The position numbers and the translations under genes are program-made. A stretch of 35,093 nt of DNA from Shewanella colwelliana ATCC 39565. GTDB taxonomy: Bacteria > Pseudomonadota > Gammaproteobacteria > Enterobacterales > Shewanellaceae. Below, piece after piece: positions 1-7,790 of the stretch; the first letter of the stretch is position 1, and every line of letters starts with the position of its first letter. The DNA lies in the NCBI RefSeq assembly GCF_000518705.1, contig NZ_JAEC01000041.1, positions 1-35,093 on the forward strand. The letters run 5' to 3'. A model generated the notes under the pieces. That model did no database searches. It was not told where the DNA came from and saw only the letters and a program-made list of their open reading frames with translations.

Positions 1-124
1 TGGGGTATAGAAATACAGAGCGATTTAAGCGAGCAATACTGTTTCACTTTGGGAAGTTGGATATGGGGTTCCACCATTAACGACGAAGAGCCATAAATAA
101 ACAGTGCTTTAGGGTGAGGTTATC

Positions 125-1084
125 ATGAGTCTAAAAAGCCCATTTCTAATCGATGTTCAAGAAACAATGCGCATGCGTGGTTACAGTATTAGAACAGAAA
201 AAACTTATCTGTATTGGATCAAGGCATTCATTAACTTTCACCACAAGCGTCACCCCGAAACAATGGGAACGGAAGAAGTTACACAATTTTTAACCTTCCT
301 TGCCAACCAACGAAATGTGGCAATCAACACTCAAAAAATTGCACTTAATGCATTGGCCTATTTGTACCAGAAGCATTTGCACCATGAGCTTGGGGATTTA
401 GGTTTTTGCTATGCCACTAAACAGCGACATTTACCGACAGTGTTATCCCCATTGGAAATATCATCGATATTAAATCAACTCTATGGCCGCGACAGGCTAA
501 TCATTGAGCTGCTCTATGGTAGTGGACTGAGAGTTTCAGGATGTCTCCGGTTACGTGTCCAAGACATTGATATGGAGCGGGCTACACTGACCATTAGAGA
601 CGGAAAAGGGCGAAAAGATAGGCAAACCATCCTCAGCCATAAATGCGCCGAAAAGCTTACAGCATATATTGAGAAAGCTACTAAGATCCAACAGTATGAC
701 AACCAACGAGGGATAGGCCCTTCACTGCCAAATGCATTAGAACGTAAATACCCTAACGCTTTTAGGCAGCGCGGATGGATGTTTATTTTCCCTTCTAAAA
801 CGACCTGCATACACCCGTATACTGGAATAGTTTGCAGGCATCATCTGCATCAGAGTGTTATTCGTAAAGCGCTCGGGAATGCCGTGCGTAGTATTCAAAT
901 AAATAAACGCGTCACCTGCCACACGCTTAGGCATAGCTTTGCAACTCATCTACTACAAGCCGTTCGTGATATAAGAAGTGTTCAAGAGTTACTTGGCCAC
1001 AATGACGTGAGTACAACACAAATCTATACACATGTACTTGGCCAACATTTCGCAGGGACAACGAGTCCGTTAGACACACTGTAA
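125..1084 (+). CDS. intI: Integron integrase (tyrosine recombinase IntI)
   Basis: This 319-residue protein is a tyrosine recombinase that would insert and excise integron cassettes at attI/attC sites. The N-terminal SAM-like DNA-binding domain spans roughly residues 5-90. The catalytic residues are visible: R136 in YGSGLRVSG, K161/K164 in GKGRKDR, H266 and R269 in HTLRHSFATH, H292 in LLGH and the nucleophile Y301 in QIYTH. Residues about 205-250 form the extra segment (QRGWMFIFPS) that separates integron integrases from XerC/XerD. A GTGAGG ribosome-binding site precedes the ATG. Two deviations stand out: the Glu that normally follows the box I Arg-x-Ser is Gly139, and the usual AGRD is AVRD at 279-282, so activity may be weakened. 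Cassettes, if any, would lie to the left, outside the window; none is visible on the right. Confidence 0.93.
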   Translation: MSLKSPFLIDVQETMRMRGYSIRTEKTYLYWIKAFINFHHKRHPETMGTEEVTQFLTFLANQRNVAINTQKIALNALAYLYQKHLHHELGDLGFCYATKQRHLPTVLSPLEISSILNQLYGRDRLIIELLYGSGLRVSGCLRLRVQDIDMERATLTIRDGKGRKDRQTILSHKCAEKLTAYIEKATKIQQYDNQRGIGPSLPNALERKYPNAFRQRGWMFIFPSKTTCIHPYTGIVCRHHLHQSVIRKALGNAVRSIQINKRVTCHTLRHSFATHLLQAVRDIRSVQELLGHNDVSTTQIYTHVLGQHFAGTTSPLDTL

Positions 1085-1249
1085 AGTCGTAGTACTCTAG
1101 AAACTCTGTAGCATTACTAAAATTTGGTCAACTTATAGTTTGTAGAGTTAATTCTCAGCTGCACCAATAACTCGCAATGGGGCAAAAGTACGTTAGCTTT
1201 TTACTCGCCCCTCACACCAAATGAAGCAAAATCGAAGAGAGTGAATAAC

Positions 1250-1564
1250 CTAGTGTAGATGCAGCTGAGGGTATCGAAAACATGGCCGAAAATGTTCCCG
1301 ACATTTTGCGGCATTCCCTACTTCCATGTAGGTCAGATGCCGCCGTGGAGCGTATAGGAATATATTCACAGCGAGCCAAAAGAATGCTTGCACATTCGTC
1401 GTTCCCTCACATCTGACCCATAGGGATATGGGAAATGTCAGTGCGATGTAGGGAACATCACTGACCCTGTGATCACGACATTGGTGCTTCCATGCACTGC
1501 ACCCGCCGGACAGGCGTTCAGTAACAGCGAAGGTGTGACCTTCTAATCCCCACCTCAGTACCAA
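1250..1564. repeat. Hairpin-rich non-coding region downstream of intI
   Basis: Bases 1085-1606 hold no convincing gene; the one open frame across 1250-1564 has no recognisable domain or good start signal. The stretch contains several strong stem-loops: GCGGCAT/ATGCCGC at 1308-1314 and 1337-1343 with an inner CCTAC/GTAGG stem; GGTCAGATG/CATCTGACC at 1331-1339 and 1410-1418; a bulged stem from 1437 to 1465; and GAAGGT/ACCTTC at 1529-1543. Such density suggests a dispersed repeat or a structured RNA next to the integrase. It does not fit a standard attC site that I can delimit. Confidence 0.4.
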
Positions 1565-1567
1565 TTC

Positions 1568-1608
1568 GGCTAGGCATACAGAAAATGCCCAGCCTTCATT
1601 GCAAGGCT
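1568..1608 (-). terminator. Two adjacent stem-loops at the end of the secreted-protein gene
   Basis: GGCTAGGCAT at 1568-1577 pairs with ATGCCCAGCC at 1585-1594, allowing one G-T pair. AGCCTT at 1591-1596 pairs with AAGGCT at 1603-1608. The two stems share bases, so they are mutually exclusive. They sit at the 3' end of the leftward gene ending at 1607 and may stop transcription, although no long U run follows. Confidence 0.4.
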
Positions 1609-2185
1609 ATTTGTGCCCCCATGGCGTTGGCGGCAACGCCACTGGCTTAGTCAAATCAAACTCTACTTTAAAGTCACGATTTTCTCGGGTGAGTCGATAC
1701 AGATAGCTGGTGTCAGAAATCCCCACATGCCACACATTGGTGACCGACTGGCTAAGGCCATTTTGGGTAAAGTTATCAATAGAAAATTGGTCAACCGGGA
1801 AGGATTGTAACTGCGCTGTGCCATTATCTATGGTGTCACCACCATACATAGTCACCTTGTCTTCAGTGCCATCTTGATGGCGATGATCATGCTTTAACCT
1901 AAGCCCTGAATCGGTTTTCGTGATCACCCAAGTACGCGAATGATCATCTCCCACATGAAATGGCACTTTTAACTCCTTGTCACTACACTCGCGCACATGC
2001 ATGACTAACTTCTTGCCGCTAAACGCCGAATCTGCGCTATTACCAGCGGTCACAACCCCTTCAAAGGCCTTGCCGCAATGCGCTGCAATCTTGTCAAAAA
2101 ATGCATTTTGCTCAGTGCTAGCCGCCATCACTGGCATCGCACACATGGTCGATAGGACAACCAACAGAGGTAACTGTTTTTTCAT
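1607..2185 (-). CDS. Secreted protein of unknown function
   Basis: I do not recognise this protein. The frame is open up to 2227, but the start at 2185 is preferred: it begins MKKQLPLLVV and gives a standard Sec signal peptide ending near PVMAAS (residues 1-22), with a GGAGAG ribosome-binding site upstream. The mature part, about 170 residues, has two cysteines (in AHCGKA and RECSDK), which could form a disulfide, and a His/Asp-rich stretch KHDHRHQDG. No membrane segment follows the signal peptide, so a periplasmic location is likely. The gene is alone, separated from the ttrBA-like genes by a strong terminator. Confidence 0.75.
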   Translation of the reverse strand: MKKQLPLLVVLSTMCAMPVMAASTEQNAFFDKIAAHCGKAFEGVVTAGNSADSAFSGKKLVMHVRECSDKELKVPFHVGDDHSRTWVITKTDSGLRLKHDHRHQDGTEDKVTMYGGDTIDNGTAQLQSFPVDQFSIDNFTQNGLSQSVTNVWHVGISDTSYLYRLTRENRDFKVEFDLTKPVALPPTPWGHK

Positions 2186-2250
2186 TTTATTTCTGCTCTC
2201 CATTAAGGTAATCAAAAACAGTACCACAAGCAGATAAATTAAAACTGAAT

Positions 2251-2285
2251 AAAAAAAAGCCCCCGAAGCCGAAGCGACGAGGGAA
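2251..2285 (-). terminator. Rho-independent terminator of the ttrBA-like operon
   Basis: On the minus strand a GC-rich stem (CCCTCGTCGC against GCTTCGGGGG, two internal mismatches, TTCG tetraloop) is followed by an unbroken run of eight T. It lies 60 bases past the stop of the leftward molybdoenzyme gene. Confidence 0.8.
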
Positions 2286-2345
2286 AGTTTTACAGGATCA
2301 CTATGTTAAAAAGATCATGGTTGAGAAAAATGAATCTGTCAGCCG

Positions 2346-5300
2346 TTAAGCCTTTTCTACCCTCACAGGTATGCCGTGGCGGCAATTTGCCCCTGTCCAA
2401 TAGTCATTGAGCATACTCGCGGGTCCATGGCGAGTAGGGTCTGATGGGATCATCTGATTAATTGCGACGCCACCTGCGCGTTCAGACAAGGCCGGTAGCG
2501 TCTTGCCATTAATCAAGCGATCGTCGCCCCCAAAGCCCGCGGTATGACCAAAACCATGGGATACACATACCGCGCCTTTAGCCACCCCGGTATCGGTTTG
2601 TAGGGTACCGACGCATGGCTTGCCATTGGCCGTCACAATACGCACCGATGTGCCATCCACCAAGCCTTGCTCTTTCGCTGTATCGCTATGCATATAAACA
2701 AAGTTAGTGGGGCTGATTTCTGCTATTCGCTTGTAGGCAACCGCATAGTTAGAGCGCACCGTCGCCTTGTAACTAGAGAACAGTAGTGGGTACTCAGACT
2801 TAGGCCAATGGCTTTCCCAGGTGTCACCGTTCCAAAACTTATGCGCTTGCAGCGTTGGCGTACCGGGATAGTTTTCACCCGAATAGGCATGACGTAATTG
2901 CGCCACCTCTTGATGATAAAGCTGCAGACATTTAGGCTCGGCACCTTTAACAAATTCACCGTCGTAACGGGCATCATCAACATAATATCCCCCACGGGAC
3001 AGCAAGGCCTCAACTTGGCTCGCTTCGGTTGCGGTTAAACGTGGTTGCAATGGTTTCATTGCATAATCGAGTCCCGCCCACAACCTATCTTCGTCGGTCA
3101 CACTTGGTAGGTGCTCACACTGGGACGCCACATTGGCAAGGTATCTGGCATGCCAATCTTCGAAGGTGAGTAAATCCGCCTTATTTCCGTCGTGGCGACT
3201 CAATGCCCCTTTACCAAAACCCGGCAGGTTGAGTTGTAATGCCAAATCAATGAGCAGCTGCTCCATACAGATATGCAGCCCCGCTTCATTCTTTTCTGTT
3301 CTTGGCGTCACCAATGGCGACGCGGCAACCACCCCTTGTTTATGAGACCCCCACATACGGTCGGCGGCATACTCCTCTAGCATTGAACGGTCTGGGATCA
3401 GATAGTCGGCATATCGGTTTGTCTCATTCATGTGGCAATCAATCCCCACAATCAAAGGTAACCGCTTAGGATCGGCAATACTTGCCACCACCTCTTGGCT
3501 AATTGAGGCCGCACTATACAAAAAGTTGTTACGCCAGTTGAATAACACCTTGGCGCGATAAGGGTCGGCATTGGCATGGCTGGTCCACTGCTCTGCCGCA
3601 TTCATGGCTGGAAGCAGTTCATGCCATGGCGTGCTCGCTGGATAGGGATTTTTACCTTGTTCCACTTTGCGGCGATACTCTGTCGAGGCTTCATAGGCCC
3701 CATCGCGACACGCGTTAACAATACCGTCTAACGACACACCGCCCTCAATATTGGCTAAGTCATAGATGCCCTCCATGCCGCCAATAGGACCATTGCCATA
3801 GATGGCACCGCCTTTGGCATCATGAGAACCAACCAGTGTATTGAGTACGGCCCAAATCCACCCCATTACAAAACCATCTGATGAGTTAGTACCACCATTA
3901 CCCGCAACGCAAGCCTTACGGCCGTAATGGGCTAAGTCTTTAGCTACCTGACGCATATCCGCCACGCTAATACCACTTTGGCTAGCATAGCTTTCCATGC
4001 TGTTGCGCTGGGCTTCTGCTCGAAGTAGGTACAAAGAAGAGACTAACTTCACGCTCTTTCCATGGCGGTCACGCACTCGCTGGCTGACAAACAGCTCAGC
4101 TTTATCACCTGACTCAGCCGACATTAACGCTTTGCTGCCTGATTTAACAATAAGCGCTTCATCGCCTCCCAACGCAAAATCTTTAGCCTGAGCAAACTGT
4201 CGATAGCGAGGATGTTTCTCATCCATTATCACTAAGTGGCCAGCATTGGTGTAATTAAGCTCACCCGCCGCTTTGGCGGCCACGACACTTGGGTTTTCAA
4301 GGTGAGCGCGATTAAACCATTGCTCCTCGAGCATGGTGCGAATGACCCCAAACGAGAAAGCAGCATCTTGCCCAGGTTTTACCGCTAACCAAGTGGCATT
4401 GGTGTCTGCCGCCACCGTAGTTCGCAGCAGTGGATCAACACAGACATATTTAAATTTTCGCTCAACACGGCTGTCAGCTAATCCTCGGCCAACGCGGTTT
4501 AAACTCACGCCAGATGACCCAGGACTGGTACCCATGAACAGGCCGTATTCCACATTTTCCCAATCGACATCATTGAGCCACTCTTCAAACCCAGCAGCCA
4601 TCCCCAAACTGTAGCCCGTGGCCTGAGCGGCACCACAATAAGCATGCTTGGTGCCAAGGTTAACTGTGCCCCACGCCTGCTGCATAAAGCGCGCATAGAA
4701 ACTACCGCGTAGGGTATCTTCGGCGCAGAAGGTGGCAAACAATTGATTTGCCTTACTGCCAAACTCAGGATGGCCCGGTTTTACCAACTGATCTAACTGA
4801 CGCAATGCTCGCAGCCCATCAACATGGCCTTCACCAAATAGGTCGCCACCGTTAATGATCTCTGCCAGTGCTTGCTCATAGCTAATGGTCACCCACTGCC
4901 CTTCGCCCCGTTTACCTGCGCGCTTGAGCACCTGTGTCACGCGGCGCTTATCATCGACAGAATCGACACAGCTAGCTCCTTTGGCACAGGTGGTAGCCCG
5001 GTTTTGCAAACCCGCCTCGCCAGCCAGTGCCATAAAGCTTTGTTTTACCCCCATGCTTAGAGGCAGGGGTGAGCCCGAATTGTTTTCGCAGTAGGGATTG
5101 CCACCAACTTTTAGTACCTTGTCGGTTTTTTCATCGATACGAGCGCGAAGGCCACAGATGTTATAGCAGCTAAAACAGCGTGAATAGGCGGTACGAATGC
5201 CAGGGGTTTTCTGCCACACCCCTTGTTCATCTAATCCCCCTTCCGTAGCAACAGGGTGACCAAAACGACTGACCCCCAAGTCAGGCTTTGCTTCATCTGC

Positions 5301-5384
5301 AGGCGAGCGGGTACATGCCGTCCCGGTCAATGTGGCCGCAGAGACGAGGCCGGCTTGGGTTAAAAATTTACGTCTGTCCATCAT
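2346..5384 (-). CDS. ttrA: Tetrathionate reductase-type molybdopterin oxidoreductase, catalytic subunit (TtrA-like)
   Basis: At 1012 residues this is a very large DMSO-reductase-family enzyme, close to the usual TtrA length of about 1020. A Tat signal (DRRKFLTQ, residues 3-10) marks export of the folded protein. The [4Fe-4S] site is C70-x2-C73-x3-C77 with C133 as probable fourth ligand. C250 in HAYCGAAQ is the likely molybdenum ligand, as expected for the TtrA/ArrA/PsrA branch. The N-terminal block (GEGHVDGLRALRQ, QVLKRAGKRGEGQW) is what suggests TtrA. The start overlaps a TAGGAG ribosome-binding site that includes the stop of the upstream ferredoxin gene, so the two are co-translated. It would reduce a periplasmic anion, perhaps tetrathionate. 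Arsenate or another sulfur-compound reductase of the same branch is the alternative. No NrfD-type TtrC gene is nearby. Confidence 0.72.
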   Translation of the reverse strand: MMDRRKFLTQAGLVSAATLTGTACTRSPADEAKPDLGVSRFGHPVATEGGLDEQGVWQKTPGIRTAYSRCFSCYNICGLRARIDEKTDKVLKVGGNPYCENNSGSPLPLSMGVKQSFMALAGEAGLQNRATTCAKGASCVDSVDDKRRVTQVLKRAGKRGEGQWVTISYEQALAEIINGGDLFGEGHVDGLRALRQLDQLVKPGHPEFGSKANQLFATFCAEDTLRGSFYARFMQQAWGTVNLGTKHAYCGAAQATGYSLGMAAGFEEWLNDVDWENVEYGLFMGTSPGSSGVSLNRVGRGLADSRVERKFKYVCVDPLLRTTVAADTNATWLAVKPGQDAAFSFGVIRTMLEEQWFNRAHLENPSVVAAKAAGELNYTNAGHLVIMDEKHPRYRQFAQAKDFALGGDEALIVKSGSKALMSAESGDKAELFVSQRVRDRHGKSVKLVSSLYLLRAEAQRNSMESYASQSGISVADMRQVAKDLAHYGRKACVAGNGGTNSSDGFVMGWIWAVLNTLVGSHDAKGGAIYGNGPIGGMEGIYDLANIEGGVSLDGIVNACRDGAYEASTEYRRKVEQGKNPYPASTPWHELLPAMNAAEQWTSHANADPYRAKVLFNWRNNFLYSAASISQEVVASIADPKRLPLIVGIDCHMNETNRYADYLIPDRSMLEEYAADRMWGSHKQGVVAASPLVTPRTEKNEAGLHICMEQLLIDLALQLNLPGFGKGALSRHDGNKADLLTFEDWHARYLANVASQCEHLPSVTDEDRLWAGLDYAMKPLQPRLTATEASQVEALLSRGGYYVDDARYDGEFVKGAEPKCLQLYHQEVAQLRHAYSGENYPGTPTLQAHKFWNGDTWESHWPKSEYPLLFSSYKATVRSNYAVAYKRIAEISPTNFVYMHSDTAKEQGLVDGTSVRIVTANGKPCVGTLQTDTGVAKGAVCVSHGFGHTAGFGGDDRLINGKTLPALSERAGGVAINQMIPSDPTRHGPASMLNDYWTGANCRHGIPVRVEKA

Positions 5385-5390
5385 TAACTC

Positions 5391-6086
5391 CTAGCGCTGC
5401 CAATCAAGGTAATTGAGATTTAAAATGGCTTGGTCATCCACTGATGTGGGCAAACCTATGTAGAAAATGTTGGGTAAGGTTTCAGCATCAGCAAGCATGG
5501 CGTAGACCTTGTTGTCTCGGACTAACCGTGAAATCTCACTTTCAGGGTCGTTGAGATCACCAAAGGTACGCGCCTTACCAATACAGGTCTCGACACAGGC
5601 TGGCAGTAAACCTTGGGTCACACGATGAATACAGAAATTACATTTCTCTGGCGGGCTGTCTAAGGTTTCATCTTTTCGACGCGCACCGTACGGGCATGCA
5701 TCAACACAAAGCTGGCAATGGATACACTCGTCATGGTCAATCACCACTATGCCATCTTCTTTTCGTTTATAGGTCGCCCCAACCGGACACACCTTAGTGC
5801 ACACAGGGTTGTCGCAATGGTTGCATTGATTAGGCACAGATAAGGTGGCGATACCCAGTCCGCTGTCGACACTGGCTTGATTGACTCGTGTTCTGCATCT
5901 GCCGCTATCCGTTTGATTTTCAACAGAACAAGAGACGGTACAAGATAAGCACCCGGTACACCGCCTGACGTCAAACACCATGGCATATCGTTTTCCCAGT
6001 GTTTTCGCTTGCAACATACTAGTAGGCACTAATGAAAGTAACGCACCACCAGCAGCCATTTTTAATATTGATCGCCGATCCAACAT
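5391..6086 (-). CDS. ttrB: Four-cluster ferredoxin subunit of the TtrA-like enzyme (TtrB-like)
   Basis: This 231-residue protein carries electrons to the adjacent molybdoenzyme. It has a Tat-type leader (DRRSILKMAAGG) and sixteen cysteines in four [4Fe-4S] groups: C43-46-49-53, C88-91-96-100, C121-124-127-131 and C149-152-164-168. Length, leader and motif order match TtrB. It is the first gene of a two-gene leftward operon, six bases ahead of the catalytic gene. The start at 6086 is preceded by AAGG. The operon lacks a quinol-oxidising membrane subunit, so electrons must come from an outside donor such as a CymA-type cytochrome, or from the cytochrome b at 11251-12231. ArrB-like ferredoxins look similar, so the substrate is not fixed by this subunit. 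Confidence 0.78.
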   Translation of the reverse strand: MLDRRSILKMAAGGALLSLVPTSMLQAKTLGKRYAMVFDVRRCTGCLSCTVSCSVENQTDSGRCRTRVNQASVDSGLGIATLSVPNQCNHCDNPVCTKVCPVGATYKRKEDGIVVIDHDECIHCQLCVDACPYGARRKDETLDSPPEKCNFCIHRVTQGLLPACVETCIGKARTFGDLNDPESEISRLVRDNKVYAMLADAETLPNIFYIGLPTSVDDQAILNLNYLDWQR

Positions 6087-6634
6087 AACTAAGCCCTTAA
6101 CTATGTTTTCCTAAAACAGAAAACACGATATTGGAATTTTATTTTGTTATTTAAAATACACACCTAATTGTTTAACTTGCAATAGAGAATATATTTATAA
6201 ATTTAAAACAATATTGAGATCACGAATAAATAAAAAAACAAATTTATATGAAATTATTTTTAAGCAAGTCATTTAGATATTTTTAATTAAAGTGCAATGT
6301 CTCATATTAAAAATAAAAAAATAATTATTGAAATAAAAAGCAAAAAGGAAGAATCGATAAAAACAAAAACTAAAACAAATAGTTACAACAAAAACAAGAA
6401 GGTGGCAGTACGCTTAACACCATCCTAAAACTAGTTATATCGTACCAGTTAGTCACAATTCAATATCATTTAAGTAAATATTAAGATCCGAATTTTGCAA
6501 AATGCGAATATTAAAACATGAGAGCTAAAGCATACTTTAAATAATAACCACATTAAAAATGTGACTTCTAACACTGAACATGTGTAGATATATGTAGATT
6601 ATACGCTCTCAGAATATTTACGCAGTTCACAACC
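6087..6634. promoter_or_regulatory. Long AT-rich divergent control region
   Basis: These 548 bases hold no gene. They separate the leftward ttrBA-like operon from the rightward LysR gene and are extremely AT-rich, especially 6160-6400. Promoters for both sides must lie here. I found no convincing FNR, CRP or NarP site by eye; a TTAATTAAAGTG stretch near 6282 resembles half of an ArcA site but is not conclusive. Confidence 0.55.
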
Positions 6635-7600
6635 ATGAATAAAATTGACCAACTTAATTACAATCAATTAAAAGTATTTATTGCCGTCTATGAACATGGG
6701 CAAAGCCACCAGGCTGCAAATGAACTGGGTATCACCCCTTCAGGGGTTAGTCGTACATTAAAGATATTAAGAGACATCTTTAAAGATTCACTTTTTATCC
6801 GTCGCTGCTCAGGGTTTGTCGCAACAGAAAAAACCCATCAGCTTATCCCGATGGCAAGAGCGCTTGTCGCGCATTATCAGCAACTAGAGATGCAGCATTC
6901 AGTCTTCACCCCCGCTGAATCGGGTGGCCAATATGTTATCCACGCCTACGATGAGTTTGTTTACGCCGTGCTTCAGGTCATTCGCAACGAGATCCTTGTC
7001 GAAGCCCCTAATATGAAATTTGACGTTAGGGTACTCACACATGATTGCGCCACCGATCTGGCCAATGGTGATGTGGACTTTGTGGTCGTTTACGAAGGGT
7101 TTAACGGCAAAAACCTAAATGCCGAAATGTTTTCAGCCACAGATAGCCTCTACATTCTCGCTCGTACTGGCCACCCGCTATTTCATCAAGAGTTAACATT
7201 GGCAAACTTAGCCAAGTACCAATGTTTAGAGCTGGACAATTATGATGATCTCAGCTGTCCACTACTGGTCAACCTTTGCCGAGAAGAGGGGCTGTGCATG
7301 GAGGTCGACGGCTATACCGACAGCGTTGCCAGTGCGATGCGCCTTCTACATGGTTCAGATGCCATTACCTTAGTCTGCAATGAGTTTACCCGCCAATTCG
7401 TCGACATGATGCCACAAGTTCAATGGGTAAAACTGCCCGATGCGCTCGCAGACCGCTGCCGTATCCGTCGGCGAGAAAATCGAGAAATAGGCAACTACTT
7501 ACTCTATGGCAACGTCAATCAATCGGCGGCATTCAACTGGGTCAAATCAAAACTCATTTGCGGTTTAGAGCAAGCTTGGCGCAGCGCTGCTGAGCGCTGA
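6635..7600 (+). CDS. LysR-type transcriptional regulator between two molybdoenzyme operons
   Basis: This 321-residue DNA-binding regulator has an N-terminal winged helix-turn-helix (residues about 8-65; QAANELGITPSGVSRTLK is the recognition segment) and a LysR substrate-binding domain from about 95 to 300. The recognition helix is slightly unusual for LysR. No clear Shine-Dalgarno sequence precedes the ATG, so translation may be weak. It is divergent from ttrBA and directly upstream of the dmsA-like operon, but a strong terminator separates it from the latter. It is therefore a plausible controller of either or both. The inducer is not identifiable. Confidence 0.85.
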   Translation: MNKIDQLNYNQLKVFIAVYEHGQSHQAANELGITPSGVSRTLKILRDIFKDSLFIRRCSGFVATEKTHQLIPMARALVAHYQQLEMQHSVFTPAESGGQYVIHAYDEFVYAVLQVIRNEILVEAPNMKFDVRVLTHDCATDLANGDVDFVVVYEGFNGKNLNAEMFSATDSLYILARTGHPLFHQELTLANLAKYQCLELDNYDDLSCPLLVNLCREEGLCMEVDGYTDSVASAMRLLHGSDAITLVCNEFTRQFVDMMPQVQWVKLPDALADRCRIRRRENREIGNYLLYGNVNQSAAFNWVKSKLICGLEQAWRSAAER

Positions 7601-7610
7601 CAAAAGATTT

Positions 7611-7682
7611 GGCGATGAGATTTAGCGGTTACCAGAGGCACCCTTGCATACCCCTTTAGTCACCGAATCTCATCGCCTTTTT
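7611..7682 (+). terminator. Perfect 12-bp inverted repeat with long loop and U tract
   Basis: GGCGATGAGATT at 7611-7622 pairs exactly with AATCTCATCGCC at 7666-7677, followed by TTTTT. The 43-base loop is much longer than in standard terminators. It should stop transcription of the LysR gene before the dmsA-like operon. Confidence 0.7.
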
Positions 7683-7717
7683 AAGATCGAAAAACGATAA
7701 AAAAATCGGTATGTAAC

Positions 7718-7730
7718 GAGTCTTAGACTC
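7718..7730. promoter_or_regulatory. Candidate regulator dyad upstream of the dmsA-like operon
   Basis: GAGTC-TTA-GACTC is a short perfect dyad about 60 bases ahead of the start at 7791. Its size fits a LysR-type recognition box, and a LysR gene is adjacent. No second copy was found in the ttrBA control region, so the link is inference. Confidence 0.3.
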
Positions 7731-7790
7731 ACACATTTGAGCAATGTCTGTAAAAAAGCGTGTAACAGCGCATCAAGATGGGGAACACTT

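Noticed and set aside
56..62. GTTGGAT fits the GTTRRRY integron core-site pattern upstream of intI
   Set aside because: It points towards intI instead of away from it, and the pattern is too short to stand alone. No attI could be delimited.
1250..1564. Leftward 104-codon frame downstream of intI
   Set aside because: It covers the hairpin cluster, has no domain, no good start and atypical composition; treated as non-coding.
4505..4762. Other open frames inside the large molybdoenzyme genes
   Set aside because: They are shadows of long, well-supported coding sequences and show no domain.
6421..6460. Possible CRP/FNR half-sites around TAGTCACAAT in the divergent region
   Set aside because: Only one half matches; the partner half is absent at the required spacing.
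7737..7790. TTG at 7737 as start of the DmsA-like protein
   Set aside because: It would put 18 residues ahead of the Tat motif, whereas the ATG at 7791 has a clear ribosome-binding site.
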